Below, piece by piece: positions 47,101 through 59,640 of a stretch of 64,000 nucleotides of DNA. The notes under the pieces were generated by a model. It was given only the letters and a program-made list of their open reading frames with translations, ran no database searches and was not told the DNA's origin. Made by a program: the position numbers and the translations under genes. Each line of letters starts with the position of its first letter. Position 1 is the first letter of the stretch. This DNA is from Bolinopsis microptera (Eukaryota > Ctenophora > Tentaculata > Lobata > Bolinopsidae), in the NCBI RefSeq assembly GCF_026151205.1, contig NC_087077.1:5604483-5668482 (forward strand), written 5' to 3'.

Positions 47101-50100
47101 ATGGCGATGCTCCAGACGGAAGTAGTGCAGCAGTGTAGTGTCGTAACAGAAGTCTACCAGACTGAAACCCCGACACTCCACCTCCAACAGACCCCGTCAG
47201 AAACAACACAGAGCAACTATGTGAAGATAATAAAGAGTATTGGAGCTGGCAGTGTGGTGGATATACTACCTTCAGTTGTCGAGCACATTGTCAGCAACAC
47301 TAACAAGGTATTTACAAGTATTTACAAGTATTTACAAGGGCTCAATTTAGTGAGAAAACCCGTTTACATGGCCATTAGGGTAATAAATGTTACATTCTTT
47401 ATCGAAGGAGGAGCTCAAAAACTTTGGTAGCCAGCATTATTTAGCAATCTGTAGAAGTCTCCGCACGGCCACTTTTTAAAAGTTTTTGGTTTAAAGAATA
47501 AACGATAAAGATTACATCATAATTTTCAACTTATATTAAAGAAAATGATATTGTTATGTATCATATGATTTTGTAAACATTGGCCGGTGTACAACCGGTC
47601 CCCAATCAACAAACAGTGGTGTTTTATACAAAAATCAGAGCGGTGTAATAATTTTAACTGAGTTTATCAACAGATCGAGCGAAGTGAGCTTATCCAGGAA
47701 ATGGCGCGGAAGTTGAAAGACGAGGCAATAATGTGGCAGCTTGTGAAGCACAACCTCCTCAACTCTATTCTCTCCCAACTTCTGGATATCTTCAGTGGGG
47801 AGACTTCTCAGTCCATACAGTTCGAGCTCATGACTGTTATATGCTCCCTCCCTCAGTAGGTCTTGTGTAATTTTAATTAGTTAATTAGTTAATTAGGTGA
47901 TAAGATAGTTCGGTGTTTAAATTTTTGAATCTTGCTGAAATTATGATTTGTAATGATTGATATTTAATATCTAAATTGTTTTGATTTGGTTTCTTGACAC
48001 ATAGTTGCATGGCCTCCATTACAAGATCATAATATTCCCGGCATTTTGCCTGTTATTCCTGCAAGCTGGTAATTAAATAATATGATAATAAGATAATCAC
48101 CCTCCAGGTCTCACTTGACAGAGAAATTATTATCAAAACTCCACTCTGCCGCTCTTTCCTCCTCTCCCCTGATCAGAAGACAAAGTCTCCTTCTGGTCCT
48201 CAAAACCCTTCCTCCAAACGTTTCTCTTAAGTTTTTACTCGCTTACCTTGATGATGATGTGAGTTGACTAATTATCTCTTTGATATATTATTATGTGACT
48301 ATATCTCTGCCTATAACAGTCCAAAGTCTATAGTATATGTTTATAGCTCTGTCTGTAACTGTCGAGTGTGGATAGCCCCACAATACTATGACGTACTGTA
48401 CGTGATAATTTTAATCTGCCCGTGGCCGTGATGACAGTTCTCTGGTGTAATATCTCTCTCTTGACAGGACCCAAGAGTTAGAACAACAGCAATACAGCAT
48501 CTCCACAAAGCAGCCGACTCTGGGTGTGACATACCTTTCTCTGTTTATCACAAGCTTATCGCTAACTTATCTGACTCCTTCGACGAGGTTTGCTTTACTT
48601 TTTGTACATTTAGTAAATTCACGATTGTTAATGACTTGTTTGATGTGACATCTAATTTTACTGATAGATATTAAAGTATAATTTATATATTTGTAAACCC
48701 AGTAAAATAAAACTAATGTAATAACTATAACTACCAGGTGAGACTACACTCAGTTCGTTTATTACCTCATCTGGTTAAACAACACAGACACGAACATCTA
48801 GAAACTACAGGATCACGTACCACCACCCTGACTCACCATACATTCGTTCAGGTAATATCGTGTAATCGTGTAGTACATGCTTGGAATCGTTTATATTTTA
48901 AGGTAATTTAGGGTATTTGAAAGATCAGTGGCGTCGCCAAGTTCTCAAGGATTGCATGTTCTTGGACTTTTAATTGTGGCGGTATTGTTAAATTCTTTTA
49001 TAAAACACGACTCAGCATGATAATCATAACCCTATAAATTTGTATCTTATTTATATATACATTGAATTTACTAAAGTACTTAGTGCTACTCAAGTTAACG
49101 CGCCATTATGCTTCAGCTGTGTATGCTAATGAGGGACATGAGCACTAATGTCAGAAGTGAAGTGGCTAGAGTCCTGGGATTGTTCACTGATGTTGACCCG
49201 GTATGTTAAGTAGTAGCTGATACAGGGGGCCGGAGGGGGCCAAAACTGATGTACATTCTCTGATATATCTAACATAATATTAGCTATCGTTATTTTATTG
49301 AAAAACTATAGATCTGGAAAATCAAACAGAAGAGAAACTCAACAATACGACCTTTTGATGTCTGATAACCACAGGAGTATTTGAAGCAGACCCTAGACAA
49401 GAAGATACGGTCTAGTATGAGAATCCTGCCAGCGGGTTCTAAAATGAAACAAGAGTACGCTTCGGGTCGTAAGTGGGGCGGCGACGCACCCATTAAAACT
49501 GTCAGCGGGGAAATAAACATATTTGATCCGGGTAAGTTGATGTTAGAACGTTTTTTATGTGAAGAATTCATGCTATTTTAAATCAAATTTCGAGCATTTA
49601 TGTCTTTCCTACTCATCGAAATGAAGAAATATTGTTTAATTGATAACAATTGTCACTAAATTACCATTTTTCTAGCTGGATGCGGAGCGTTTATCCATGG
49701 AATGGAGGACGAATTCCGCGCAGTACGGAGCAACACAGTTCAGGCCATGTGCGACTTGTCCACTAGTTGTCCTGAGTATGGAGCTGTGTCCATGTCTCAC
49801 CTAGTTGATATGTTGAACGACGAAACTGGGGGAGTTAGGTTGCTGGCTATACGGTCTCTTCAACTTATCAGCGAGGTTGGGATTATTACTTACTATTATT
49901 TTAGAGGGGGGGATCCTCCTCCTCAGTCCTCCTACTCCTCCTCCCCCTCCTCCTCAGTCCTCCTCCCCTCCTCAGCGAGGTTGGGATTATTACTTACTAT
50001 TATTTTAGACTGTTATTTTAGAGTGCTGTGTTATTTTAGATTTAATTTGCTCTGTTTTCACTCATTGATGGTTTTCAGAGTGTGCACCTACACGAAGATC

Positions 50101-52651
50101 AGTTAGAAACAGTGATGAGCGTGTTAGAGGAGTCAAATGTTGAGATAAGACACAGCTTACATTCCCTTCTCTCGTCCTGCAAACTTAATTCACAGGTAGT
50201 AAGAATTCCATTCTGTAACGAAATTATCACGTACTGAAGAAGTTACCACGTACTGAAGATAAATTTCTTTAAATTTTGTAGACTTAAGATAGACGGTCAC
50301 TGTCCTTTTGTGTAATATGAACGTTATTGCAGGTTGCTGTACGTCGTGTTTTGAAAGGACTCCTAGATAACCTCAAGAAGTACCCGCAAGATAAGAGCAG
50401 TATATACAAATGTGTTCAGGGGGTCGGTGGCAACAACCCAAACTTCGTCTCTCTCTTGGCTCCAGAAATGCTAAGGTTGGCGCCCTTTCCAAACATAAAT
50501 GGCAATTTTTCCTGATGCGCTGTATTTTACGGAGCGCGCGGAAAAAATGGATAGTAGAAAGCTCGAGTGATCTAATAAAATTCGTGCGCGTTCGAGATGA
50601 ATTTATTTTGCCGCTTATCTCAACCAAATTTGAGGTGCTTTGTTTACTGTAGCTATTGTTTACTCTAGCCATTAGTCAAGAGTATATACCGCAGTACGTA
50701 CTTTGAAGGGTTGCCGCAGTTTCAAATCACGTACTGAGACCGTACCAAATTCCAAAACACGTACTGCATGCAGGGTGTCATAATTATTAGCGCGTTGGAA
50801 ATTGTTGCTTACTCCACCTGTTTAAAAGGATAATGACTTGACTTCTGATTCAAATTTCCTATTTAGTTTTGATCTTTCGAGAGGCGATGCTAATAGTAAT
50901 GCAAATTGTTAAATATCTGAAATCCTACTCCTAAAAAGAGAAGATGCTATTTGAATGATTATACCCTTAAATTATAATAATAAGAAGGCACTGCACAATG
51001 CCACGTCGACCAATAGAAATATGCAAGATATCTCAATTAGCTTAGTAAAACTAGACTCTCGTACATCCAGATTTTTGATAAAACTCAACAATTTCGGTGT
51101 CTACGCACTAATAACATAATTTAACTCATGTATCATTCTTATCGACACTACAAAGCAAATGGGACCGTTTTTTAATAAAATGTCTTTTATCCGACTACTC
51201 AGGTATAAGACTTTATATTATTATCAAATCTCTCTGTTCGGGAGAGCGGTCTGGGCTCACGAAAACAGTTTTGTAGCTCATAAGGAGTTTCAATTTTTGA
51301 AAAACATCCGCGAAAAGCTGGCCAGCACCAGACTGGTGCGGGTTTTAATAGCGGTCTAAAATCAAATACTCTCAGCAAACATCCCTACCTGGCTCAAACG
51401 GAGCCGAGCACGGACGATACCTCCTACGTGGCGACCATGATTCTTGTTTTCAACGCAGCTAAACACAACTCTGTGATATTTTCCTTCTTTCACAGCTACA
51501 CCCCTAAACACTATGTTTACATTTACAGTTTGTTGCCGGAATTGGTTCCTCAGCTACCCCAGGTACTTATTTTTTAATTGTAATAATAATTCGTGTGCCA
51601 TCCCAAAATGAAATATTTTCTGATGTGGTGATCTGCTTGATTGGATGATTTGGATGGTAGAAAATATGCTTACAAGATTATTTGTCAGGTCCACAAGATT
51701 CTGAAAGGTTCGGACGTATCCGCAAACATCGACTCGATTACGTCATCCCTCAATCTTATCTTGAAACAGTTCTTGAACCTTTGTAAAAGTGGTGCTCACA
51801 TAGCAGCCATGACAAAAACTCTGGAAAACATTGAAAAAATCCAGAAGTGCTCGACTCGCATTCATCCCCAGACAAAATACGCATCTCTTCTCGTGAATAT
51901 TCTTCTGCAACTCTCCAAGTTGAGAAACATTGACAGAAAACGTATGGCGGACGGCCATCACCGAGTTCTGTCAAAAATCAAGGACATAGTCTGTGATCTG
52001 TGCTTGTTTCAAACTTGTTTCAGAGGATCTGATCATATCGTGTTTTTAGGAAAACTTCTCAAATTCTACTTTATTCAGTTTCTGCACCAACACATAGCAA
52101 TTAAAGTCATAACTGATGAAGACATTGCCCGTTATCGGGACCACGTACTCAGTTTCGCGGGTGAGAACAACTTACCAGTTCCAACTCAGATCAGGGCTGA
52201 CAGAAACTTCAATCTTCTCCAATATATGCATTCTCAGGACACTTTAGTCACCTCTGACACAACTCACTCCCGCGCTACTATTCTCTCCCCTCAAAGTAAC
52301 ACAGAGCGTGTAAACGAGTTCCCTTCTCATCTCTCATACTCAGTTGAAATAGAAGCAGAGACACACCACGTGGAGCCCCAGAATCTGGCTGTGAAGGTGA
52401 GGTACCCTGGATTCAGGGAGGTGGTGTGTCAGCCGGTCGTTCAGAACTATCTCCAGGATTACTATCAGAACACTGTGTTTGTGGGTGGTGTCAGTTGGTC
52501 AGATCCCGGCCTCATTCAGGTCAGTTTGGTTACAGAGTACAAGTTTGAGGAGTATGAAGAGTGTTTGGCTAAGCTTTATGGCGAGGAGAAAGTTTGGTTG
52601 GAAATATCTGATTCTGTGCAACTGAAGATACACCCCAGACCCTCTAAATAG
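47101..52651 (+). CDS. INTS4: Integrator complex subunit 4
   Basis: HEAT-repeat scaffold that joins INTS9-INTS11 in the Integrator cleavage module (snRNA 3' ends, promoter-proximal termination). Twelve exons: 47101-47307, 47674-47855, 48108-48258, 48468-48587, 48738-48851, 49117-49200, 49375-49531, 49676-49875, 50079-50195, 50333-50475, 51376-51562, 51689-52651. They total 2625 nt (874 residues) with matching phases. Diagnostic matches to human INTS4 include DPRVRTTAIQ, EYLKQTLDKK then YASGRKWGGDAP, GCGAFIHGMEDEFRAVR, LVDMLNDETGGVRL, HEDQLETVMSVLEES and TMILVFNAAKH. The C-terminal half is more diverged and ends in KIHPRPSK (human KVYIMPKPARR). The last acceptor is my best choice among three nearby; ACAAG at 51675 is an alternative. 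Slightly shorter than the human protein (about 960). Confidence 0.93.
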
Positions 52652-55600
52652 CGGGGGTGAAAATTAAAAACTTTGCTCGTTTTTGACGATGAGATTAGTC
52701 TGTTTTGTTAATAAGTTTTGTGTATTATTATTATTATAAAGGGATCTTACCGACAAAAATGATTCTTAAAAATACCTTAATGCGGTAAACTGTACCCTTG
52801 AAAAAGATTTTCCCAACATCTGTTGCATGCAGCTATATCTCTAATTTCGTTCAATTCATGCAAGTTGTCCATTTGCAAATTTCTACTACTTAAATCACTT
52901 CTTAAAACCGATAACAAGTTCATTCTAGGTCTCCCCAATCTACCAATGAATAAATTATCTGATTCAATAGCAAAAGAGAGAGCCGTTTGGGCTGGGGTGT
53001 TCTCCATACTCCTGAGATTGTATTTATAATTTAATTTCAAAACCCATGATCTACTTTAAATTCTTCAATGTTTAAGATTAATAACCAAAATATACCATTT
53101 AATTTCGTAGCATTTAAGCAAGCCATGATCGTAATGGTAATAGAAAAATATTGAATATAATCTATGATGATTGTCATGCGCGCTAATTCAACCTGTAGTG
53201 TTATTATTTTACTTGTGCTTGCGCTGCAAATATTCCGTATTTACAATTTAACACCTACAAGGAGTAGTTAATTAAATGTGAAAGACCCCGTATTCGAACG
53301 TATTATTTCTAGAGGTCAACGTAAGCATTTGGAAACCCCCTCTGCTGATTACGTAATATTGGCATTGCTCTAACCCAGAGCCCTCTCGCTTGCAGTAGCG
53401 CGCGACCGCCGAAATAGTACGCGTAGACTCATGGCTAGTATATAGTATACCTTAGGTGCAAAAATTCAATGCCGAAAAATTTCAGATTAACTCAAAACGC
53501 GGACGAAATTTTCCGGCATTAAATTTTTCGTCGACGAAATTTTTTAACGACGAAATATTTGGGACGCCTACTTTTTTGGTATTTTTTGCATCATTAAATT
53601 TTGGAAGTTAAAATCGAGTACTACTATTATACACTATACTAGTAGAGGCTCTTACGGGCATTGTCTGCTCGATACGCTAGGGACCCCAGATACACCTTAC
53701 TAGACGTATTTTTAACCGTAGAATCGATTAAAAGTAGTTTTAAGATGATTGGACTGACTTTTTGGGGGTAAAATTGCAAAAAACCGATTTTTGGGCCAAA
53801 AATAGGCCAAAAAACCATGTTTTTTGATATTTTGAACAAGTTAATTTTGTTGGCATGTCGGCAAAACTTGCATGGAGATAGCTAAAACACAGCCGCACAA
53901 GATGATATAAAAATTTGAAAAATCCCTCTATTTTTTTGGGGGTAAAAATCCAAAAAAGTGGTAAAAATTTGACTTTTTTTGCTTGAAGTTTGAATAATTT
54001 TTTGCAGTTGTATTAAATCAACCCAAAAATAGTCACATCGTGTTTGCCTAAATTTTTCCTTTCCGAGAAGTACCCACTTCATATACTTTATCGAAGTTTG
54101 AATATTGTCACTCCGCAAGCGTTTTTGCCAAATTTTCGACGCGCACTACGCGCAAAAGCATTTAGTTGTTATCAATTGGCACCAGCGCGTTCATCATAAA
54201 TTTCAAACAGCTATAACTCAGCGAGATTATATCTAGCTCATATTTTCACACTAACTAGAAAATAATGTGATCTTATTGCTGACAAAATATGAATATAATT
54301 ACTCTATTTGCCTTAGAGTAATAGACTGTCAAAGTTTAAAACGCGCATTGGTATAGCACGTGACTAATAAGGCCAAATTTATACTTCTTAACATATTATC
54401 GATCCTTAGACATCATATTGATTCACGATGTCAATCCTTCGCAGCTCGGTGAGGCACAGTGGTGCATCTCGCCGATCTACCGAAGGTAGAGAAGCATTAT
54501 TTGATGCGCGCGAGAAGCATTATTTGATGCGCGCGCGACCCAGTAGTGCATCGCGCTTTCACATAGCCATGTGCCTACGCGTACTGCGTGACGCGCTTGT
54601 TTCACAAGTAGGATAGGCACATACAGATCAGCACACATAAGATGGTACGTGTGCGCGCGCGCAGTGCTGACAATTGCGTCGTATTTAACCCTGGGTGCAC
54701 GTACATCGTGTGCGATGATTGGTCTCTATTTGAGGGTTTATGACTATTCCAAGAAGTTTTTAGACGATGAAATCAGAAATACAGGAATTGTGGTACAATA
54801 AGAATTTAGAAATTTTAAAAATCCTACGATTAAAATACAATTTGAATTACAACAGGATTACATAAAAATATAAGTATTCTTTGTATGTTATAAAGAAACT
54901 AAAAAGCCCGTGGTCACACAAAGGAAGCTAATAGTATTCTTTTTAGTCAGTTTTTATCGCATCAAAAATATCTGTCACGACCGAGTATACAGCCCATTAA
55001 AATATAGCTCGCAATGAACACAACGTATAATTAACACAAAACCGATAAAAATGTCGTTTTAACAATTTTCACGTGGACGGTCGTACAATGTACAAACATA
55101 ATTCTTGAATTACAGTAGAGATAGTTTTACAATTTGAATTGCATGTAAATAATTTTCAAATGATTCTGTCATAAATGCTAAAAACAATTTCGTACATAAA
55201 CAAATAATATGTACTAAATAACTAAAGACAATTTCATAGAAATGATTACGGAAGATTACAGATTGAAAGTATAAATGATAACGAGATTAAATCACACTTC
55301 GTGATCCGCAAGAAACGGATTCATTTGCATAACATATAACCTATAACAATCCGGTGACCGACAACCAATCCATCCGGTCGCAACAATCACTTCGCGATCA
55401 GTAAGAAACAGGTTAGATCTTTCAGTCCCAACATTGACTTCGTAATCAGTAAGAAACGGGTTCATTCCTGCAGGCCCAACTCCGACCGGATGCTGAAAAA
55501 GTACATGTTGTCATTGACATATTTACTCATCTGTAAATGTAATCTACTAATCTGTTACGTAAAACAGCAAATGATATATTTCAGCCCCTATCACTTGATC

Positions 55601-57137
55601 GTGCTAATATTTAATATGTAAGATACATTTTGTTCTTTACTACTGCCCGATCGGATGAACTGGGAAGTTAGGGGAGAATAGTGGAACTAATAATATTTTC
55701 ACAATAAATGTATTTAATTTTAATTGCGGTTGTGAGTATATGTAGTTAAACATTGACACTGAAATGATGCGAGAGATACTCGAAGCAAGATCTTTTCTTT
55801 TGTGCTAATAAGGACATAAAGTGCTCGGTTGATCAGGAGCGAGCTTAGTGTGCAGTGTGAGCTGAAGACGATTTACACAAGTATTTTGAAAGCTCCTGCT
55901 AATAAAATCCTTTCATATCACTTGTATGTTTTAAATATCCCCCTCCAGGTTAGTGTGAGTGTGTGCAGTGCAGGAGCGACACGGGCGATTGTGTCGCTCC
56001 TACACTACACTCTTAATCTCGGTTTACCGTGCAACTGCAAGGCATAATGCAGAAGATCTTCTATTTCAAAGTTAGCTACTATACTATCAAAGAAAGCTTG
56101 TAGGATCAGAGGTTATAAGTTGGCATCATACAGCTAAACTGAATATAAGTAGCAAGTTTTGTGAGATGTGCTTCATTGAGCGGAAATTAAAGTCACGACG
56201 ACGTCGCAGATTGTGAGTCAGCGAAGCTACATTTACCGACTTCGAATCCCGGACCTTACTAAAATGTATTCCAATGAAATCGCAAATTTGGAAAGAATTA
56301 GCTACGGTAACACGACATCTGTCCGACAGCGACTCTTGTCCGACTCAAGTTATCAGAAAAAAAAACATATGTCCGGAATTGTGATATAATTTCAATACGA
56401 CACATTTCCAATTAGAGACATGATCTGAACTGATACTAGCTACTTTGTATACGTAACATTTCCAATTTGATATATGATCTGAGCTGAACTCTACCATAGT
56501 TTATTTTCATTTGATGTCGATAAATTGGACAAATGTTATATATAAATCAGTTCAGGACATGGTCCTTCGAGCCTTGCTTGCGTCGAGGGGTAAACTGAAG
56601 ATTGGTTGCGTTTTTGGATTGCGATAACTGATTCCCATACCGCTCTCTTATATGCACTGTAGGCTGTGATGTGATCGACAGCCTGTTACAGCTTGTTAGT
56701 GTACGGCTAGCACGATCCTGTCCTCAAATAGTCAATCACGTATCGATGGATCGGATCTCAATGGATCAAATCAGGATTAGGACAGTGGGAGCCACTGGGA
56801 GACCTTGGGTCAGAAAACTGATCCGGCCCCCAAGAGGGGTCAGATCACATCACTAATTAGTGACGTATAATTAGTGATGTGATTCATGGATTGAATATAA
56901 TTTACACAGAAATGGGCTAGATCTGGGGTAGAGTTCACATGTCAATTCTGTAAATCATAGCTGTACATTAAGAAGTAAACATGATCTGACTGCTCGACTC
57001 GTAGACCACATGGTTCTCGTATCAAGGGATGTGAGACGTACTTGCCAAAGGCATGTAAGGGGAGTGAGCCGATCAAGTGTTCTTAGGTATATATACTGGA
57101 AGATAGAAGGTAGTAGTATCGCATTCTATCAACAGTC
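52652..57137. other. Gene-poor spacer with repeats
   Basis: Contains a LINE 3' end (52722-53040) and short palindromic patches of GACGAAATTTT type (53470-53560). There is an AT/low-complexity region with two stop-free minus frames of no domain (53639-54118), and a GC-alternating patch with the repeat GAAGCATTATTTGATGCGCG (54492-54530). Degenerate 60-65 bp repeats carry ACTTCGYRATCAGTAAGAAAC (about 55290-55470). No gene supported. Confidence 0.45.
52722..53040 (-). mobile_element. LINE 3' end, copy 1
   Basis: On the minus strand an 87-codon frame encodes a LINE C-terminus (IGRLGRPRMNLLSVLRSDL ... IRDIAACNRCWENLFQGY), and the element ends in AAT microsatellite units (ATTATTATTATTAT on the plus strand at about 52724-52737). 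It is shared with 59062-59330. RT core absent. Confidence 0.65.
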
Positions 57138-57326
57138 ATGCCTACCTTCTCCAAGTTCCTAAATGGTTCCAGAGGATGTCAACAAGTGCTTGATTCTGAC
57201 GGATATATCTACACCAGGAAGAAATCTGATGACAGCGTCCTCTCCTCTGCTTGGCGTTGCCAGAAGAACAAAACAACGCTCAAGAGGAAGGCTGCAGAAC
57301 AACCCCTGTCGGTAGTATCTAGATAG
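57138..57326 (+). CDS. FLYWCH-type zinc-finger fragment
   Basis: A 62-codon ORF: MPTFSKFLNGSRG, then QVLDSDGYIYTRKK and SSAWRCQKNKT. The spacing of the rG...L..DGY.Y....W.C pattern matches the front of a FLYWCH zinc finger; the usual following Cys and the His-rich end are missing or altered. FLYWCH fingers in animals are often linked to Mutator-like transposons. The position at the left edge of a palindromic repeat cluster supports a transposon origin. Confidence 0.45.
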   Translation: MPTFSKFLNGSRGCQQVLDSDGYIYTRKKSDDSVLSSAWRCQKNKTTLKRKAAEQPLSVVSR

Positions 57327-58490
57327 CCCGACCCCTGTCCGCTCTATCACATTGAGTGGGGTAGAGCATAGTTTTAAAGTCTACAGACTTCAGGTTGTTG
57401 AGTTCTTAGGTCAAAACCTATTTTTACGCTCTCGCGAGTCGAAATTTATGTACTTATTACCTCGGGGCGGAAGACGTTTCTACCGGAATATTCTCAGATC
57501 CTTGTTAAGTTGCCTTGTACTATTTGTACTCGAGACTTCCTATTCCAGAAAAACCTCCTAAAGAGCTCCATGTCCTGTCCTGGGTGTAACGCATCTATGT
57601 CCCTGGTTCCCTGCTCGTAAGGTTGCTTGATCGTTTCATAAGCCTTGACACCACCGCTGATTGAAATTCGCGTGCGATGATGTGAACCCTGCTTGATTCA
57701 GGGGATACTTTTATTATGCAGTAATATGATCTGGTAGACAGTTGTTCGTGGACAGTTGTCCGCGGACAGGGGCGGGCTATCTAGATACTGCCACATGTTC
57801 ATACTTAATTAATTTCAATGTTCGCAAAAGTTGTGTCTTGCTATTTTCCGATTAGTTGCAGCCAAATAGTACAGCAGGTCACAATTTAACTTTGATTCTT
57901 TCTTACAGCAGGCAACTTAACAAGGATCTGAGAATATTCCGGTAGAAACGTCTTCCGCCCCGAGGTAATAAGTACATAACAACAACCTGAAGTCTGTAGA
58001 CTTTAAAACTATGCTCTACCCCACTTAATGTGATGATGCTGACCATTTTCATGCCCAAGATGAGCCCTTAGCTCCCATCAGAAGCTGAGATATCTTGTAA
58101 TAAGTACATAAATTTTGGCTCGCGAGAGCGTAAAAATAGGTTTTGACCTAATTACTCAACAACCTGAAGTCTGTAGACTTTAAAACTATGCTCTACCCCA
58201 CTCAATGTGATGATTCTGATCATTTTCATACCCAAGTTGATATCCTTTCTCCAATCAAAAGTGGAGATATGTGGGGTTAGAAATCACGAAAGCGTCAAAA
58301 AGGGCGTGGTCAATTGAGCAAAACTGCCCCATATTCAGAAAGTCTACCCAAGCCAAATTTGTTCCTCGGGGCGGAAGACGTGTCTACCGGAATATTCTCA
58401 GAACCTTGTCTAGTTGCCTGCTGTAAGAAAGAATTAAAGTTAAATTGTGACCTGCTGTGACTATTTGACTGCAACTAATCGGAAAATAGC
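57303..58490. mobile_element. Multi-armed palindromic repeat cluster
   Basis: Several inverted pairs interlock. 57307-57335 pairs with 57764-57797 (TATCTAGATAGCCCG core). 57343-57455 pairs with 58098-58213 and again, with a deletion, with 57965-58033 (ACCTGAAGTCTGTAGACTTT core). 57460-57518 pairs with 57910-57963 and recurs directly at 58363-58420 (CGGGGCGGAAGACGT core). 57845-57935 pairs with 58403-58488 (GTTAAATTGTGACCTGCTGT core). No transposase ORF seen. This looks like nested or rearranged foldback elements of one family. Confidence 0.7.
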
Positions 58491-58830
58491 TAGTAGTGGC
58501 CGATTAGTAGCCACTTTGTGGCTACTAGCCGATTAGCAGCCGGTTAGTAGCCGTCTAGTGACCACTTTTCAAGTGCCGGCTAGTAGCCTGCTAGAAGCCG
58601 GTTTGGGACCTCGAGAAAGTAGGTCTGCTTTAGAGACAAGCTAGTGACCACCTAGTAGCCACTTTTTGGTCACTAGCCGGCTAGTAGCCGGTTAGTAGTC
58701 GGCTAGTGACCACTTATTAAGTGCCGGTTAGTAGCTGGTTTCATGTAAAATATCTTTTAAGTGCCCGTACAGTGGCCATATAGAGGCCGTATAGAGGCCG
58801 TATTAATAGTGGCCGCATAGTATAGGGGCC
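58490..58830. repeat. Cryptic repeat rich in GCCGGCTAGTAGCC motifs
   Basis: A patch made of imperfect units such as AGCCGGTTAGTAGCC, GGCTAGTGACCACTT and TAGAGGCCGTA, without fixed period. Similar in kind to 20745-21010. Confidence 0.7.
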
Positions 58831-59061
58831 AAACCTAATCGCCCATTTCCCCATATGGGAGCATATCAATCATGAAATGTTATGAAATTTAATGGTAATA
58901 TGTATTATATGGTATCTTGCAATTAGTTATTGCTAGAATAATTTGCCATTAATTGTAGCATAGTAAATTGCTGGACCAAACTATTGATAACGATTCAAAT
59001 GTGGTCTCTCGGATATAATTAGTTACGAATAGCACTGATTGTAGCGTAGCATATAATAATC

Positions 59062-59330
59062 ATTATTATAAAACAGGATCTTACCGTCAATAATGATTCA
59101 TAAAAATACTTTAATGCGGTAAACTGTACCATTGAAACAAATTTTCTCAACATCTGTTGCATGCAGCTATATCTTTGATTTCGTTTAATTCATGCAAGTT
59201 ATCTATGTGCTAATTTCTACTACTTAAATCACTTCTTAAAACAGATAAAAAGTTCATTCTAGGTCTCCCCAATCTTCTAATAAATAAATTATCTGATTCA
59301 ATAGCAAAAGAGGGGGTGTTCTACATATTA
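59062..59330 (-). mobile_element. LINE 3' end, copy 2
   Basis: Same family and orientation as 52722-53040: shared blocks include TTAATGCGGTAAACTGTACC and AAGTTCATTCTAGGTCTCCC. It ends next to ATAATAATCATTATTATA. It lacks a short segment present in copy 1 (AGAGCCGTTTGGGCT), and its frame is disturbed. Confidence 0.65.
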
Positions 59331-59640
59331 TATTGCTCAATGAAATAAATAATTAAGATTTAAATGTGGTATAGAAGTCGTTCGTTTTTGGTGGAGTATT
59401 ATCAGTTGCCATCAACAACAACAACAACAACTATTCCAATTACTGACATGCAGATCCCGGCCGGGATTTGGCGATTTTGTCCCGGTCGGGATTTTGTTTT
59501 TAGCCCAAAGTTCACGAACCTGTGAACATTTTCCGTAAAGTTTTACTACAACAGTGCTCTACAGTGCTTCTTAATAGTTAGATCATTTCACTTTCTCGTC
59601 GCCAAAAGTTTATTGAAAATTCAACTTTCAAGTCTTATGT

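Noticed and set aside
50373-50672. Minus-strand 99-codon and plus-strand 80-codon ORFs
   Set aside because: Overlap an INTS4 exon and its following intron; no independent support.
53639-54118. Two minus-strand ORFs of 66 and 78 codons
   Set aside because: Low-complexity T/A-rich sequence; residues such as FYPQK recur because of the repeat, with no domain.
56190-56260. tRNA-like B-box (CTTCGAATCCCG)
   Set aside because: No A-box at the right distance and no cloverleaf; too weak to call.
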